From assembly GCA_016748015.1 (NCBI GenBank), contig JAAOMT010000494.1:273156-337155 (forward strand): a stretch of 64,000 nt of DNA, read 5' to 3'. Within the stretch, counting starts at the first letter, position 1; every line of letters starts with the position of its first letter. A model generated the notes under the pieces. The model saw only the letters and a list, made by a program, of their open reading frames with translations, did no database searches and was not told the origin of the DNA. Shown one piece after another: positions 49,120 to 60,213 of the stretch. The stretch is from Geosiphon pyriformis. Taxonomy: Eukaryota > Glomeromycota > Glomeromycetes > Archaeosporales > Geosiphonaceae. Both the position numbers and the translations under genes were made by a program.

Positions 49120-51638
49120 GATTCTAATTTTTGATTAAATTAATATTAAAACCCAAATACAAACTTTAATAAATAATTTTAAAAAAAAAAGCCAATATTA
49201 GAAAATAAATAATTTTAATACCATATATGATAGATAATAAGAAATCTATTTTATGATTATCGAGCCTCTAAAATAGAAAGTTTCTTTCAGTTTTTAGCGC
49301 CTATATACTGCACCAAGTCTAGTCACAACAAAATGCTGCGTGCCGCACTGAAATTTGGGCTGCAAGTATTACATAATAAGTAATATTGATCAAAGCCTTA
49401 ATTCGGTTGTGATGTGATATATTTTATGCCAAAAAGTTCATCTAAGCTATGCGCGAGAGAAAAATAGATTGACAATAAAGCTTGAGCAACATTTTCGAGT
49501 ATTTAAAATCTAAATTTAATAAATTAGGATTATCTGCAATACAAGCCATTTTTGCAGTAAAGAAATATAAGGTCTCATAAAGGAATTTTAGAATGATATT
49601 TTAAATTAAATTATTATATTAATAATTTTTAAAAATATAATTCTATTAGTTTATTATTTAAATTAAAATTTTTTAGTAAAATTTTGAATTTTATTTTTTT
49701 AAAATTAATATATTATTGAATGCAACTAGGCTTGGTACACCATATAACAGTATAAATAATCAACAAAAAAAAAATTTATTTGTTCAAAAACTAATAACTA
49801 TTACCAATAACAATTAAAGATAATTTTACTTAAAAGTCAAAAAATATAGAAAAAATTATAAAAAACTTTAGTAATAAGATGATTTTATTTTTGAATATAT
49901 TTTTACATTCAAATAATAAAGTAGCTGTTTTTTGTATTTTTGTAAATATAAAAATTAATTTTAAACTTGAATTAAAAAAATTTGTAATAATTAATATTAA
50001 ATTTAATGCTAATAACAAAAATAAAATTCTTTTGAACTTTAAGTCAAATTAATTTGCTTTTATAATTATTAAAAAAAATTTATGCTTTAAATATTTATCT
50101 AAAAAAAAATTCAATAAAAAAAATATAAATAATTAGAAAAATGTTTTTATTAGTAAATAGTTTTTATTTTTTTTAAATTTTAAAAAATTATTAAATTTAT
50201 ATATTAGTTAAAATTTAGTTTGAAAAAAACCATAATATTAATGGTTTTAATATAAATTTATTCAAATTTTTTATTATTTACTCTAAAACTAAAAATAAAT
50301 ATGTTTAAAAAAACTTAAAATTAAATGTTTTATTTATTAAAAATAATTTATTTATTATTTAAAAATAATATTAAATAAAGTATTAATTTTAAAAATATTT
50401 AAATTTAAATTTTTTAAATTTTTTAATAAACTGTTTTATAACCAAAATTTCAACTTAATAAGTTTTATAGTCTATTATTAATTATAGAATTTAATTTAAA
50501 TTTATACTTAAAAATTTATAAAAAATAGATTGTTTAATTAGAAAAAAATCAAAATTTAATATAAATCTACTTAAAATTCTTTTTAAACAAAGTATTATAT
50601 TATTTTTTATTATATAATTTAAGATTTTTTAAACAAATACAAATTAAAAAATTGACTTTAATATTATTAATTTTTTTAAATAACTAAAAAAAGTATAAGT
50701 TATATTTAATTTAAAATACTTAATTGTTGTATTGTATTAAATTATATATAAATAATAATAAACTATATGTTTTACTTATTTTTATTACATATAATAATAA
50801 TAATTTTAAATTAAATTAAGTTTTTATAAACAAAAAACAAATAATTTTAATAATTATTTAAAAAAGATATTAATAATATTTTTTACATAATTAATATAAT
50901 TAAAAATTTAATAGTAATTTATAACATTATTATCTTGTTATTTTTAGTTAATAATTTTAAATATTAATTTATGATGCTCAGTTTTTTTAATTGATAGTTA
51001 TAAAAAATTTAACAAGAAAAAAAAAAGTATTAATTATGATATTTCTTTTATAAGAACATGTATTATTAAAACTTAAAAAAATATGAATTAATTCTGAACT
51101 TTTATCAAGTCTAAATTAAAAAATATCCTTCCTTGTAATATTATCAGTGACCCCTAATAAAATTAATTTTCTTTTATGAATTAGCTGGAATAATTCAGAG
51201 ATTTTATGAAGTGATTACCTTTAGGGATGCTAAATACCCATTAAAATTTAGTCTGCGTCAACTCAGATGGCGTAGTATCGAAAACTTATCAATTTATCTC
51301 CCCATAAAATAATTGATATTGAAACTTATAACCAATGAAAAATTTCAATCGGAGGCCACTAATAAAGAAACATGAAAATGGCAACGGCTCTACCTCAAAG
51401 AACAAAAGAATCAAAGAGAAATATCGATCGTTGATTTTATGTTTTATAATCAGAATTTTATGTTTGTCCTAAATAAAAAATACATGTTATAAAAGTTTTC
51501 TCACGTATTAGGAAGCCTCTGAAATGGGAGGGGATATATTATAGAGATCTGATTTACGGATTAAATGGTATTTTTATCTAGAACTAGTGCTGCTAATTTA
51601 ATTTAGGGATTAAAGATTTACAATTTTGTTGTTTATAT
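48334..51638. other. Intergenic region, mostly AT-rich
   Basis: 48334-48880 is of mixed composition and likely holds upstream control sequence of the GPI gene. It includes a TTGGC triplication near 48545 and the inverted words GGGGGCATG (about 48580) and CATGCCCCC (about 48680). 48900-49240 and 49590-51120 are A/T desert. 49255-49560 and 51130-51600 are less AT-rich islands without a convincing gene. The first has GCGTGCCGCACTGAAATTTG near 49340, perhaps a worn transposon border. The second probably contains the 3-prime UTR of the DM9 gene. Confidence 0.45.
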
Positions 51639-52350
51639 TTATTCGTTGCCTTCAAAGACGAGAACATCATAATCATTTTGACGAAGTTCACTTTGCTTAT
51701 ATCCAAAGGATCCACCGTCCGCCAAATGCTAAGGTTTGATTTCAAAAACTCAATTAGACAAAGAATGCAAAATTTATCAACTTGCTAAGATAATAATGAC
51801 ATATGGCTGAATTTACCCTGCCAGCTTTTCCATAAATCCAACCATGACCAGCTGGATGAGGAAATCTAGCGACATACAGTTCTTTACCATCTCTTTCGTA
51901 ACCAGCCCTGAGGGGAATATTATTTTGTGGACGAACTTCACCATGGCTTTTTATGCGTTATTTTAAATTGGAGGAAATTTAAAGATGATAAAAATCATTT
52001 CGAGATTGAATTCTCCAATTATAACAAACAAAATTGTAATTAAACAATGGGACTTACAATGCCTTCCATTTAAATTGATCCTGAGCTTGAGCTGTAGAAG
52101 AAAGACTACCGCCGATATTAGCTGAAAGAACCTTGTAATGTTTCAAAATGACCTCCTTGCCACCATAACCTATATGTAACCCTTGATTGGTGACATATCC
52201 CGGATGCAATCCACCCTCATATTCACCAACTCCAATATGTTGACCGTCGTAGACGAAAGCGTTGCCACCAGTGTGACCATCACTTTGGTCTTTCCATACA
52301 GTTGCCCAGTGATCTTGAGATACTGGCGAAGAGAGAGATTGATCTGCCAT
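51639..52350 (-). CDS. DM9/DUF3421 domain protein
   Basis: Minus-strand model with exons 52058-52350, 51817-51946 and 51639-51728, 170 residues, introns GT-AG, phases agree. Two DM9 repeats fill the protein. The first runs from WATVWKDQSDGHTGGNAFVY to about residue 82 (GEYEGGLHPGYV core); the second runs from FKWKAFHGEVRP to the end, with ERDGKELYVARFPH in the middle and a YDVLVFEG C-terminus. DM9 proteins of animals bind glycans such as mannose and can accompany a pore-forming domain; no such second domain is present here. There is no signal peptide, so a cytosolic carbohydrate-binding role is a reasonable but untested guess. A TATA-like box lies about 40 bp upstream of the ATG. Family call firm, function unknown. 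Confidence 0.85.
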
Positions 52351-52387
52351 TTTAATTTCAGGTGAGGTCCTGTAGAGAAATCACACG

Positions 52388-52400
52388 GTATATATAAAGA
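52388..52400 (-). promoter_or_regulatory. TATA-like box of the DM9 gene
   Basis: Minus strand CTTTATATATACC stands about 40 bp upstream of the start codon in locally mixed-composition DNA, implying a very short 5-prime leader. Confidence 0.45.
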
Positions 52401-54280
52401 TCACCAGTCAAAAAAAGGGCTAGACTATCAGATACAAGGCGTTTTTATTTAATCTTCCAGCCCAAAGTTGGTCAAACACACGGACCACATCCAGTATGAT
52501 GACACCATTTAAGGCCAAAGTTGCCGGATTATTTGTCTTGGCAATCTCTTTTACAAATTTTATTATAGAATAATTATTGAAATATGCTGTAAACATTACG
52601 CCATTATAGATCTGATCTTTAGATAATCAAAAATTAACAACGAAAAAATATCAATAAATTAAAAATAAAATATAATAATAATAAAAGAGTATTCTTGGTC
52701 CGGATATATTAAAAATCCACTTTTTCACAAAGTTAAACAATTTTTTTAACATATTATTAATAAATATTTAAAACAAGTAGATTTTTAAACAATCTCTTTA
52801 ATCAATAATTTATAAAATATAATGTATTATATTCAAGTTTTTACTTTTAGTTGACATATTTAAAAAATTTTAGCAAAAATTTTAAATTACAAAATCAAAA
52901 AATACAATTGTTTATAATTATTAATTTTATTATTATTGTAAATACAATTAGATTAAAAAATTTAAATTTTAATAATAATAATTTATTTAAATACAATATA
53001 TATATATTTTTTATAATAAATATAGTTTATGTGTTTTTTATATATTATTAATTACTTAAATTAATTAAAATTATATTATATAATAATAATAATAATAATA
53101 AATTTTTATTAAAAATTAATAACAAATTTGTTTATTAAATATATATTTATATTTTATTATGTTTTTAATAAAATATAATTTATTATTATCTTAAATATAC
53201 AATAAATAATTATTATATAAAAAATATGACTTATAATTTTATAATATATAATCAGTTATTTAAACCAATTAAGACTATATTATATACTTATATTTTTATT
53301 GAATATTAAAAGATTTAACAATTTTAGCAAAATTAAACTAAAATTTAAAACAAAACAATTATAACTTTTATATTCAAAAATTAATAACAAACCAAAAACA
53401 AAACCAATTAAGTAAATATTATGTGTGTTTTTTAATATTAAATAATTAATTTTATTCAAAACCACAAAATACTTATTAATTAAACTTTTTTTTACATATT
53501 TTTTTATTATAATTAAACACTAAATTTTTAAATAAAACCAAATTAAAAACTTTATATTATTTTTTAAAATCAATTTTTTAACAAAATTTATATATAAAAT
53601 ATTATTTATTTTAATTAATAAAAAGCATTACAGAATAAAAAAATTAATAACCAAAGTTTTAACATATAATTTCTATATCTTAAAAAACTTATTAATAATA
53701 AAATTTCTTTTTAATTATATAAAAAAGTAATTCAATATTTTTTTCTTTCTGTACTAAATATAAAGTTTAATAATACTTATTATATTATTTCTTTTTTGTT
53801 AATTATATTTTGAATTTGTCATATTATATTATAATTATATAAATTTAAACAATTTGTAATTTTTTTTATTAAATATATATTTTAAAAATAAACTTTTATT
53901 TTTGAAATACAAATAATAAAATTTAATTATATATTTTAATTTTATTATTTTTATAAGACCAAAAAATTATTATAACTTTTAAAAAATTTATATTTACATT
54001 ATTTATATATATTTTATATTTTATTATAATTTTAATAATACCAGGTAAAAAATTTTTAATTACAAGTTTTTTGTCATAAAACACATTTGGCTTTTGCATT
54101 TTCCAATTAAAAAAAATCATTATTACCAAGTTTATTAATAATAGCTTTTTAACTAATTTTTTTTAAACTAAAAATTTTTTATATTTTTAGTTAACAATAT
54201 TATTTCCAAATATTTATAAGTTTTCTTGGCTTTTTGTTGCTCCAATTTCTTTGCCACTAATTTTTAATTTAATAGCATTA
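52401..54280. other. AT-rich gene-less spacer
   Basis: Apart from the first about 170 bases (divergent upstream region of the DM9 gene), this is almost pure A/T with TAA repeats near 53085 and no protein-like frame. It ends sharply at the LINE-type tail at 54281. Confidence 0.65.
52496..52573 (+). CDS. Possible signal-peptide fragment or tiny secreted peptide
   Basis: A 25-codon frame starts MMTPFKAKVAGLFVLAISFT, a plausible secretion signal, and then hits a stop after NFIIE. It lies in a patch of mixed composition that ends abruptly in AT desert at about 52570. It may be the first exon of a lost gene. No continuation was found. Confidence 0.2.
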   Translation: MMTPFKAKVAGLFVLAISFTNFIIE

Positions 54281-54384
54281 ACGGGGTGGCTGGTCACACG
54301 CAGACAGCGAATGAGCTGCGCCTAATATGTAATATTCCTTGTTGCGTGTTCTTAGATCACACTTAGTTAACGCATAAAAAAAAA
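54281..54384 (+). mobile_element. LINE-family 3-prime tail fragment
   Basis: About 104 bp similar to the 3-prime ends of LINE copies A-C. It shares GGCTGGTCAC, an AGA-x-AG-x-G-x-ATGA core, a TAGATC(A/T)CACT block and GTTAAC, followed by an A9 tail. It keeps more G and C than copy C, so it is younger or from a sister family. No coding sequence precedes it, as expected of a 5-prime-truncated insertion or of a SINE that borrowed the LINE tail. It lies about 210 bp upstream of the HEI10-like start codon. Confidence 0.7.
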
Positions 54385-54596
54385 GTTTCGTGTCCATTCT
54401 ATAGTTAATCTTACATAAAAGCAGAATATAAAGAGGCGTGTCACAATATTCTATTTTTAGTGATTATCATTAGACCTGTCTTATTTTATTTACACGTTCC
54501 TGAAATTTTTTTTTGAATTTGTTTCGCTAGTCACCTTTTAGGTAGTCTTTTGGTTTAAACTGCTTTCACTAATAAAATACCTTGCGATTTCTCATC

Positions 54597-56450
54597 ATGG
54601 AAGCGGAAATTCGGTGCAACATTGTTCTATGCCGTAAAGTCCTCAGCTCAGAAGGACGTGCTTGCGTCACAACTTGCTCCCGTAATATACTGTCGCTCTG
54701 CACTGATTTCTTTGGCGATCTCTTGCTAATTCTGGATCTTATTATTTCCTTTGGCTTCCTGTTTTCCAGACATATTTTGTGGTATGCTTCTTTTTATGAC
54801 TGGATTTGAACTAGACATCATATTAACAGTCCAGCATCGATTTTTTCGTGATAGTTGACTGCGCGAATAAAGCCTTCTCTTCAGCCTTGGTATGTCCAGC
54901 GTGCGAAACTAGTTTAACAGAAAAGTATTCATTTGCTTTTTTATATTCTTTGTCAAGCTGATCTTATTCTACGTTGCAAATATATATCTGATTTATTCAT
55001 GCATTCGTGCGCTCCTATATTTTAAATAGCGATGATATTGTATTTGCAGACTTGAATCCTAATGAAGATTATAAATCTGTAGGTGATTTCATTCAATTTT
55101 TCTCTAATCTATTTCTTTGCGATAGGTTTTTATAATTTGTCCAAAAAATCATTTATGACTTGATCATAAGTCCGTTCTTTCAGGCCTTCGCCCCGATATC
55201 GTTATGGAAATCTGCACTCGAGCTCTCTCTTTCTGGACTTATCAAACTACCCAGGAAGCGTGTTTTCAGGAAATTTTATATAAAAATCTAGAGGAAAAGT
55301 ATACTCAAATCGAGAAAAATTTACAAGGAGTGATGAGAGACGCCCAAGCCGAAATCAACAGTGAGTTTTAATTATATATTAAATAAATAAAATTACCAAA
55401 TACTCAACTTTATATGTAATTCTCAGCATTGAGTGATAGAGTATCAGGTAAAGATCCTATTGATAATTTAATTCATGTCTTCCACAAAGGTCATCGCCTT
55501 AGATATCTTTCTGTTTCTACAATAAAGCCTTACAAAAAGATATTGAACTCGAAAAACGAAAAAGTCATGACCTATCGGAACAACTGCAAGAAAAAGGAAG
55601 ACAGTTTTCAAAGTTACAGGTTGATTTTATGAATATCACTCTTGATATGGGTTCCACTTTGCCAACTATTTAGATTATTTCTTAGGTGATGTATGACAAA
55701 CTCAAACGTCGAACTTTAGTTCCAGCAATGCAACAGACGATACAGAATGTGGTTAGTTCTGGCGCTGCAAATGGGGCTACCGGAAATAATCTTGGTATCA
55801 ATTGTAACTTAGGGACAAGGAAGGTCCCTATTGCTGTGGTAGGGTGATTTTTTGCCAATGAAATAGTTTTATAAATGTTTTCATTTTTCTTGATTTGAAA
55901 TATTTATTAAAACAGCAAGCCGGGATAAATCGAAGGCCATTCGCAGAAAATCTTGTTAATCGCCCCAATCATAATTCACAAATCTGGAATACTGGTTGTA
56001 AGAACGGTGGCCAAGGTATAATTCATAATATTATGGTTCTCGTTTGTATTCTAATACTGCTTTAATCAATTTACTGAGGGACCAATTTAAACAGAGAATT
56101 TGCAAGACCCGTTTTATGCCCAGCAACAAAACTGTCCCTCTAGTCTTAACCGAAATCAGTCACAGCATCCCAAAGGTTATTCCTCATACCACGGAATAAC
56201 ATCTAGCGCTAACATGGGCAATGATAGCTTTTCTACTAATCTAGCAACTGCTGGCACAAGGCGAGACTCGAATTCATTTCAACAAAAAGGTAGATATTTT
56301 GGTCTTATTAAGATTTCTACTGAAGTAGTTTTTTTAATATTCAGTTTATTTCTAATAACCTTAGCTTCTGTCGGTCAATCTCGAAATCGATTCGCCGTTG
56401 GACAAAATACAGCCATGGGGATGACACCGAACGGAGGCATGAGAGGATAA
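54597..56450 (+). CDS. HEI10: HEI10/CCNB1IP1-like meiotic crossover RING E3 ligase
   Basis: Eleven exons: 54597-54681, 54770-54781, 54855-54924, 55030-55078, 55171-55360, 55427-55447, 55528-55619, 55686-55838, 55916-56015, 56095-56289, 56365-56450. The product has 350 residues, every intron is GT-AG and the phases agree. The RING finger is complete: Cys7, Cys12, Cys27, His29, Cys32, Cys35, Cys46, Cys49, built by joining exons 1-3. The family signature follows: DLNPNEDYKS, SGLRPDIVMEICTRALSFWT at about 75-94, then a coiled coil to about 180 and an Asn/Gln/Ser-rich tail. HEI10 proteins are SUMO/ubiquitin ligases on the synaptonemal complex that coarsen into foci marking class I crossovers. The length is somewhat above the animal and plant proteins (roughly 280-300). 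Intact frame and splice sites argue for a working gene. ZIP3/RNF212 relatives are the alternative, but the order of conserved blocks favours HEI10. Confidence 0.85.
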
Positions 56451-56952
56451 AACCTCTAGTATTTCTTAAATTTTCTGCTCGTTTTTATTTAATGTAATCA
56501 TATTACTGTTTTGGGGTCGAGTGTTTGACAACTATAGTAATTTGTAGGAAACTGATTCGCTTAGCGTTTATATAGGTGTTTCATGTGATCGATTAATTGT
56601 AATTAAGACTTCATACTCAAATAAAAGGAAATAGGATGTAAATAAGATACTTGAGCAATTTTGTTCAAGCATCTTTAGAAATTCAACTTGCTTTGAAGTT
56701 TGGAGGCCAAGGAGCTATACAAATGATTTCCGAGAAATAAAGTATGTTCCTTGTTCTAATCCCTTAGATATTAATAGTCTTTCATTTGGATTTATGAGCC
56801 TAATTGGCTCATGAGGCGCGCGAAATATGAAAAAAAATTAAACATGATCTCGTTTCAACCCACTTAATCCTCAACCTATCCTTGAATGAATGCCTGGTGT
56901 AATGGGAGGTTTAGGTGAATTTTTTATTCCAGTGTTAGGTACGAAAGATTTT
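56451..56952. other. Shared 3-prime intergenic of convergent genes
   Basis: 502 bp between two convergent stop codons, of mixed composition, with AATAAA-like signals on both strands (for example CAAATAAAAGG near 56619). It probably contains both 3-prime UTRs. No further gene seen. Confidence 0.6.
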
Positions 56953-58601
56953 CTATAATATACGGTATCTTCTTTGATGCTGATCACTGGATCGTGCCTC
57001 TATCCTGTTAAGTTGCATTAAGGCAAGTAGAACAGCATTAGTGTTGGCCGTAGCACCTAGAATTTAGTAGAAAATTAGTTTTCAATGTGTATTGATGGAG
57101 AAAACCCATATCAATACCTACCGCCAACTTCATGAACTAACTCGTCATAGGTTATTTCATCATAAATTACATCTTTATATTCTGGCAAGTCTTGGTACTC
57201 TGTTGGGAGAAATTTTTAAGAAAAATATTTACTGGAAAACCAATCGAATATGATCGGTACCTCTAATCAACTCGTTGATATCATCTATAACTTGATTGAG
57301 GTACTAGATTTACGGACATAATTTATTAATAAATTCAGTGAAAAGCTCTGAAATAAATCAGTAATGTTTACTCACTTCAACTGGAACTTGAGAACGAAGA
57401 TATCCCAATGCCTCCATTTCATGTGGTTCAATAGTAGGTATTTGAACGTATCTTGGTGCGAAAGGGTCTTCAGTTTGAGAAAATAATTTTCGCTTTTGAG
57501 AAAGTGAAGAGTTGCGTTTCGGTGATATCTCATCATTCATAGTCGTCGATGCAACACGTGATGGGGTCGAAAATATTTCTAATTGAACGGAGTGATCAGT
57601 TGGAGTTTCGTCGTACCTAATGATTGAGAATACAGATATTTGTGAATTAGTATCTTTGATATGAACAGACATGTCAAAAAACAACCAGAGAACCTAATAG
57701 CGTTACGATTTTTGTTTGCACGTGCTGACATTGGAGTACCTTTTTTGAGAAAAAGGACTAAAGATCTTAGCAGTTTTCCAATAATCTCAAGATTTTACTT
57801 TTTCATATACGCACCATCCTTTAGCAATGCAAGAGCACGATTCGAAATACCGAAACTTTCAAGGGTAGGACTGTCTTGTTCTTCCATAATAAATTTCCTG
57901 GTAAATACTTTATTTACAGGAGGCGTAAGCAGTTCGAACTTTTGCGGGCGAATTTCCGGTGACACTGGAGGATCAATGCTAAGACTATCAATGGGAGCGT
58001 TAGAATAGGATATTATTTCTTTCATAGAATTTTCAGCATTTTTGTCTATGCGATTAGGAGATACTGGGATAAAAAATTTACAAAAATGATTACAGCATTC
58101 ATGATATTGTTATATGAAAAGTATCATGCCAAGAAAATTTTTACCTTCATATCCAAAGCTCCTTAATCGATTTTCTAATAATCCAATGTCATTTTGAATC
58201 TTTTTTAGCGGCAAAATCATAAATTATGATCTTTAAATTGGGTACTTTCGGAGTGTATGTATTTGTCCAAGTAACAAACCCTTAGATAAACGGCGTCAAC
58301 CGCCAAAACCATACTATTCATAGAATGTTTCATATTGGGAGTTCGCTCCAAAGCCAACGCGTCTTTCATCATCACTTTTGTTTCGGTCAAAATTTCTTTT
58401 AGGGAGTTCTCCTGATGTCCAGAGTACACAGATAGTGCGGGATTCTCAATAGTAGCTCTTAACAAAATCGTGAATTTTAAGAATGCAAGTGTTTTTTTTG
58501 GTAATGACGCGTCCAGAATTAATGGCTCTTTACCTCAGATCATAATAATCTTGTTCAAGCTTTCTGCTAAATTGACCGAGCTCTTCAAAGAATTGTTCCA
58601 T
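56953..58601 (-). CDS. SKA3-like spindle and kinetochore protein
   Basis: Nine exons on the minus strand: 58534-58601, 58280-58457, 58145-58199, 57815-58063, 57694-57739, 57376-57616, 57261-57303, 57122-57199, 56953-57056. The product has 353 residues, all introns are GT-AG, phases agree. The N-terminal about 105 residues are helical (MEQFFEELGQFSRKLEQDYY start; IQNDIGLLENRLRSFGYE end), matching the SKA3 N-terminal coiled coil that ends in a KYGY-like turn. Then come proline-rich TPP/SP sites suited to Cdk control, ESFGISNRALALL (about 166-178; human SKA3 has a similar FGIS element) and a C-terminal helical block beginning YLRSQVPVEYLNQVIDD. The SKA complex couples kinetochores to depolymerising microtubules. 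The name rests on recalled short motifs and layout, so it is moderate. The gene ends 500 bp from the HEI10-like stop, tail to tail. Confidence 0.6.
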
Positions 58602-60213
58602 TTCGCGTGTTGTGTTTGTCCGGAATGCACCTGATATAAAGACATACATAATTAGAGTCGCGAATATGTGATATGATAAAAAGTCGGTCACATGAGGCGA
58701 TCGACAGTATCAATTTCTTTTAGCTTAAATAGAGGTTTGATTTGTTGTTCTTTTTCTCTAAAGTTGTTATACTATACTTGCTCTTTCGAAGTATTTTTGT
58801 TGAGTACAGATGAAATCCTCCTCTATGGAATCAAAGCCCGGCCTATTCACCTTATTACTTTACCTTAAACATTTCATTACGTCTTTTCAAACTACAACAT
58901 ATAAACCTATACAAACGGAAATATTCAAAAAACCTCATATGACCATCACAAAAAAATTTGAATCTTAATTTCTAATATCTTAATGATCCACCGAAGATAA
59001 TGTAGATCACCGTATGTGAGAAAACTAATAAGTGTAAACTTATGAAGGAAAATTATGAATCCTTGGCAAGTTCCCTCAAGTAATTATCTTAGCAATGTAA
59101 TAAGGCCTCAAACAGAGCCCGGTCTACAACAGAACATATGAGCATAAAAGAGTAATTTAAGGCCGCTTAAAACTTACTGAAAGTACAGGAATGATTTATA
59201 TTAAATTCAGTATGTGGCTTCTTTATTTGGATAACCATTGCCATCACTGACATGATTGAAGATATCTTACAAAAGCCATAATCAAATGTCAACTTTTAAT
59301 ATGGTCCATATCTTAGGAATCTTTGACACATCGTTTACTGATAAGCTGAACTACACTGTAGATTAATCTCATTAAAATTTAGCTGCCATAAACCCAATAA
59401 ATTTTGCATACAAATCTCTACGTGGTACCTTTTTTGTAGAGCTTTCATCGTATATACTTTCCTTAATTCTTTTCTGAACTACATCCCAGTCTCCTTCATC
59501 TAATATAGAGGGTTTTTAATGATCCTTGATTAAAGATTCTTCGTTTAGTATTTGTGTAACTGTTAGTGCTTTTTTCACCACAAAAAACTTTCAATATAAC
59601 GAGGCGTAATGGGATTGAGGTGGAAATTTGGATAGGCTCAGGATCAGAGAAAGAATAGGGTAGCGAGTGAATAACTAGATTCAGAGATTTATTATTAATG
59701 AATAAGGTTAAATTTGATTCAATTTCCTAAAAGAATTTACCCTGCCCATTATATCGTTTCAACACATTTTTCTCTAATGAGCGGGACGCAGGCGCCTATC
59801 ATTGTTGCGGAAGTATGTTCCCCTTTCTCAGGAGTCAACAGGGCTCTCCAGAGCTTGCCATGCTGCCTGCCAGTGGTGATTTAAAGGAAAATAAAAAGAT
59901 GCTCGCCTCAAAAACATTAAGGAAATGTTGAACCGTTTGTTACTCTTGTTTCGATCCTGTTCTATCAAGTATTTCAAGCACTTTTAGAGTCTTTGTGCCT
60001 CCAGGCAAAAATTATTTTAAAATCATATTGGGCTTTAAAAAAGGATACATCTAAATTTATACGTTGTAAATGGTTAAAAACTATTAATTGCGAAAGTACA
60101 ATCTATGTCAGTTGCATGATACACGTGACTTATTAGCTAATTTAAACTACACTTTTTTTTAACGCATATCTTTGTTTACAAACCTATTCCCATTCAGAAG
60201 TTTTTCTTATAAT
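58602..60213. other. Intergenic region with a GC-richer island
   Basis: About 1.6 kb upstream of the SKA3-like gene. The proximal 400 bases should hold its promoter. The remainder has mixed composition and no long frame. A GC-richer island at 59770-59890 contains a 35-codon plus-strand frame from ATG 59777 to TAA 59882 (begins MSGTQAPIIVAEVCSPFSG). It is unrecognised; it could be an exon, a remnant or chance. Confidence 0.4.

Noticed and set aside
51130-51430. Possible U4-like or other small RNA (TGGCGTAGTATCG near 51269)
   Set aside because: Only about a dozen bases resemble a snRNA loop and neighbouring conserved parts are missing.
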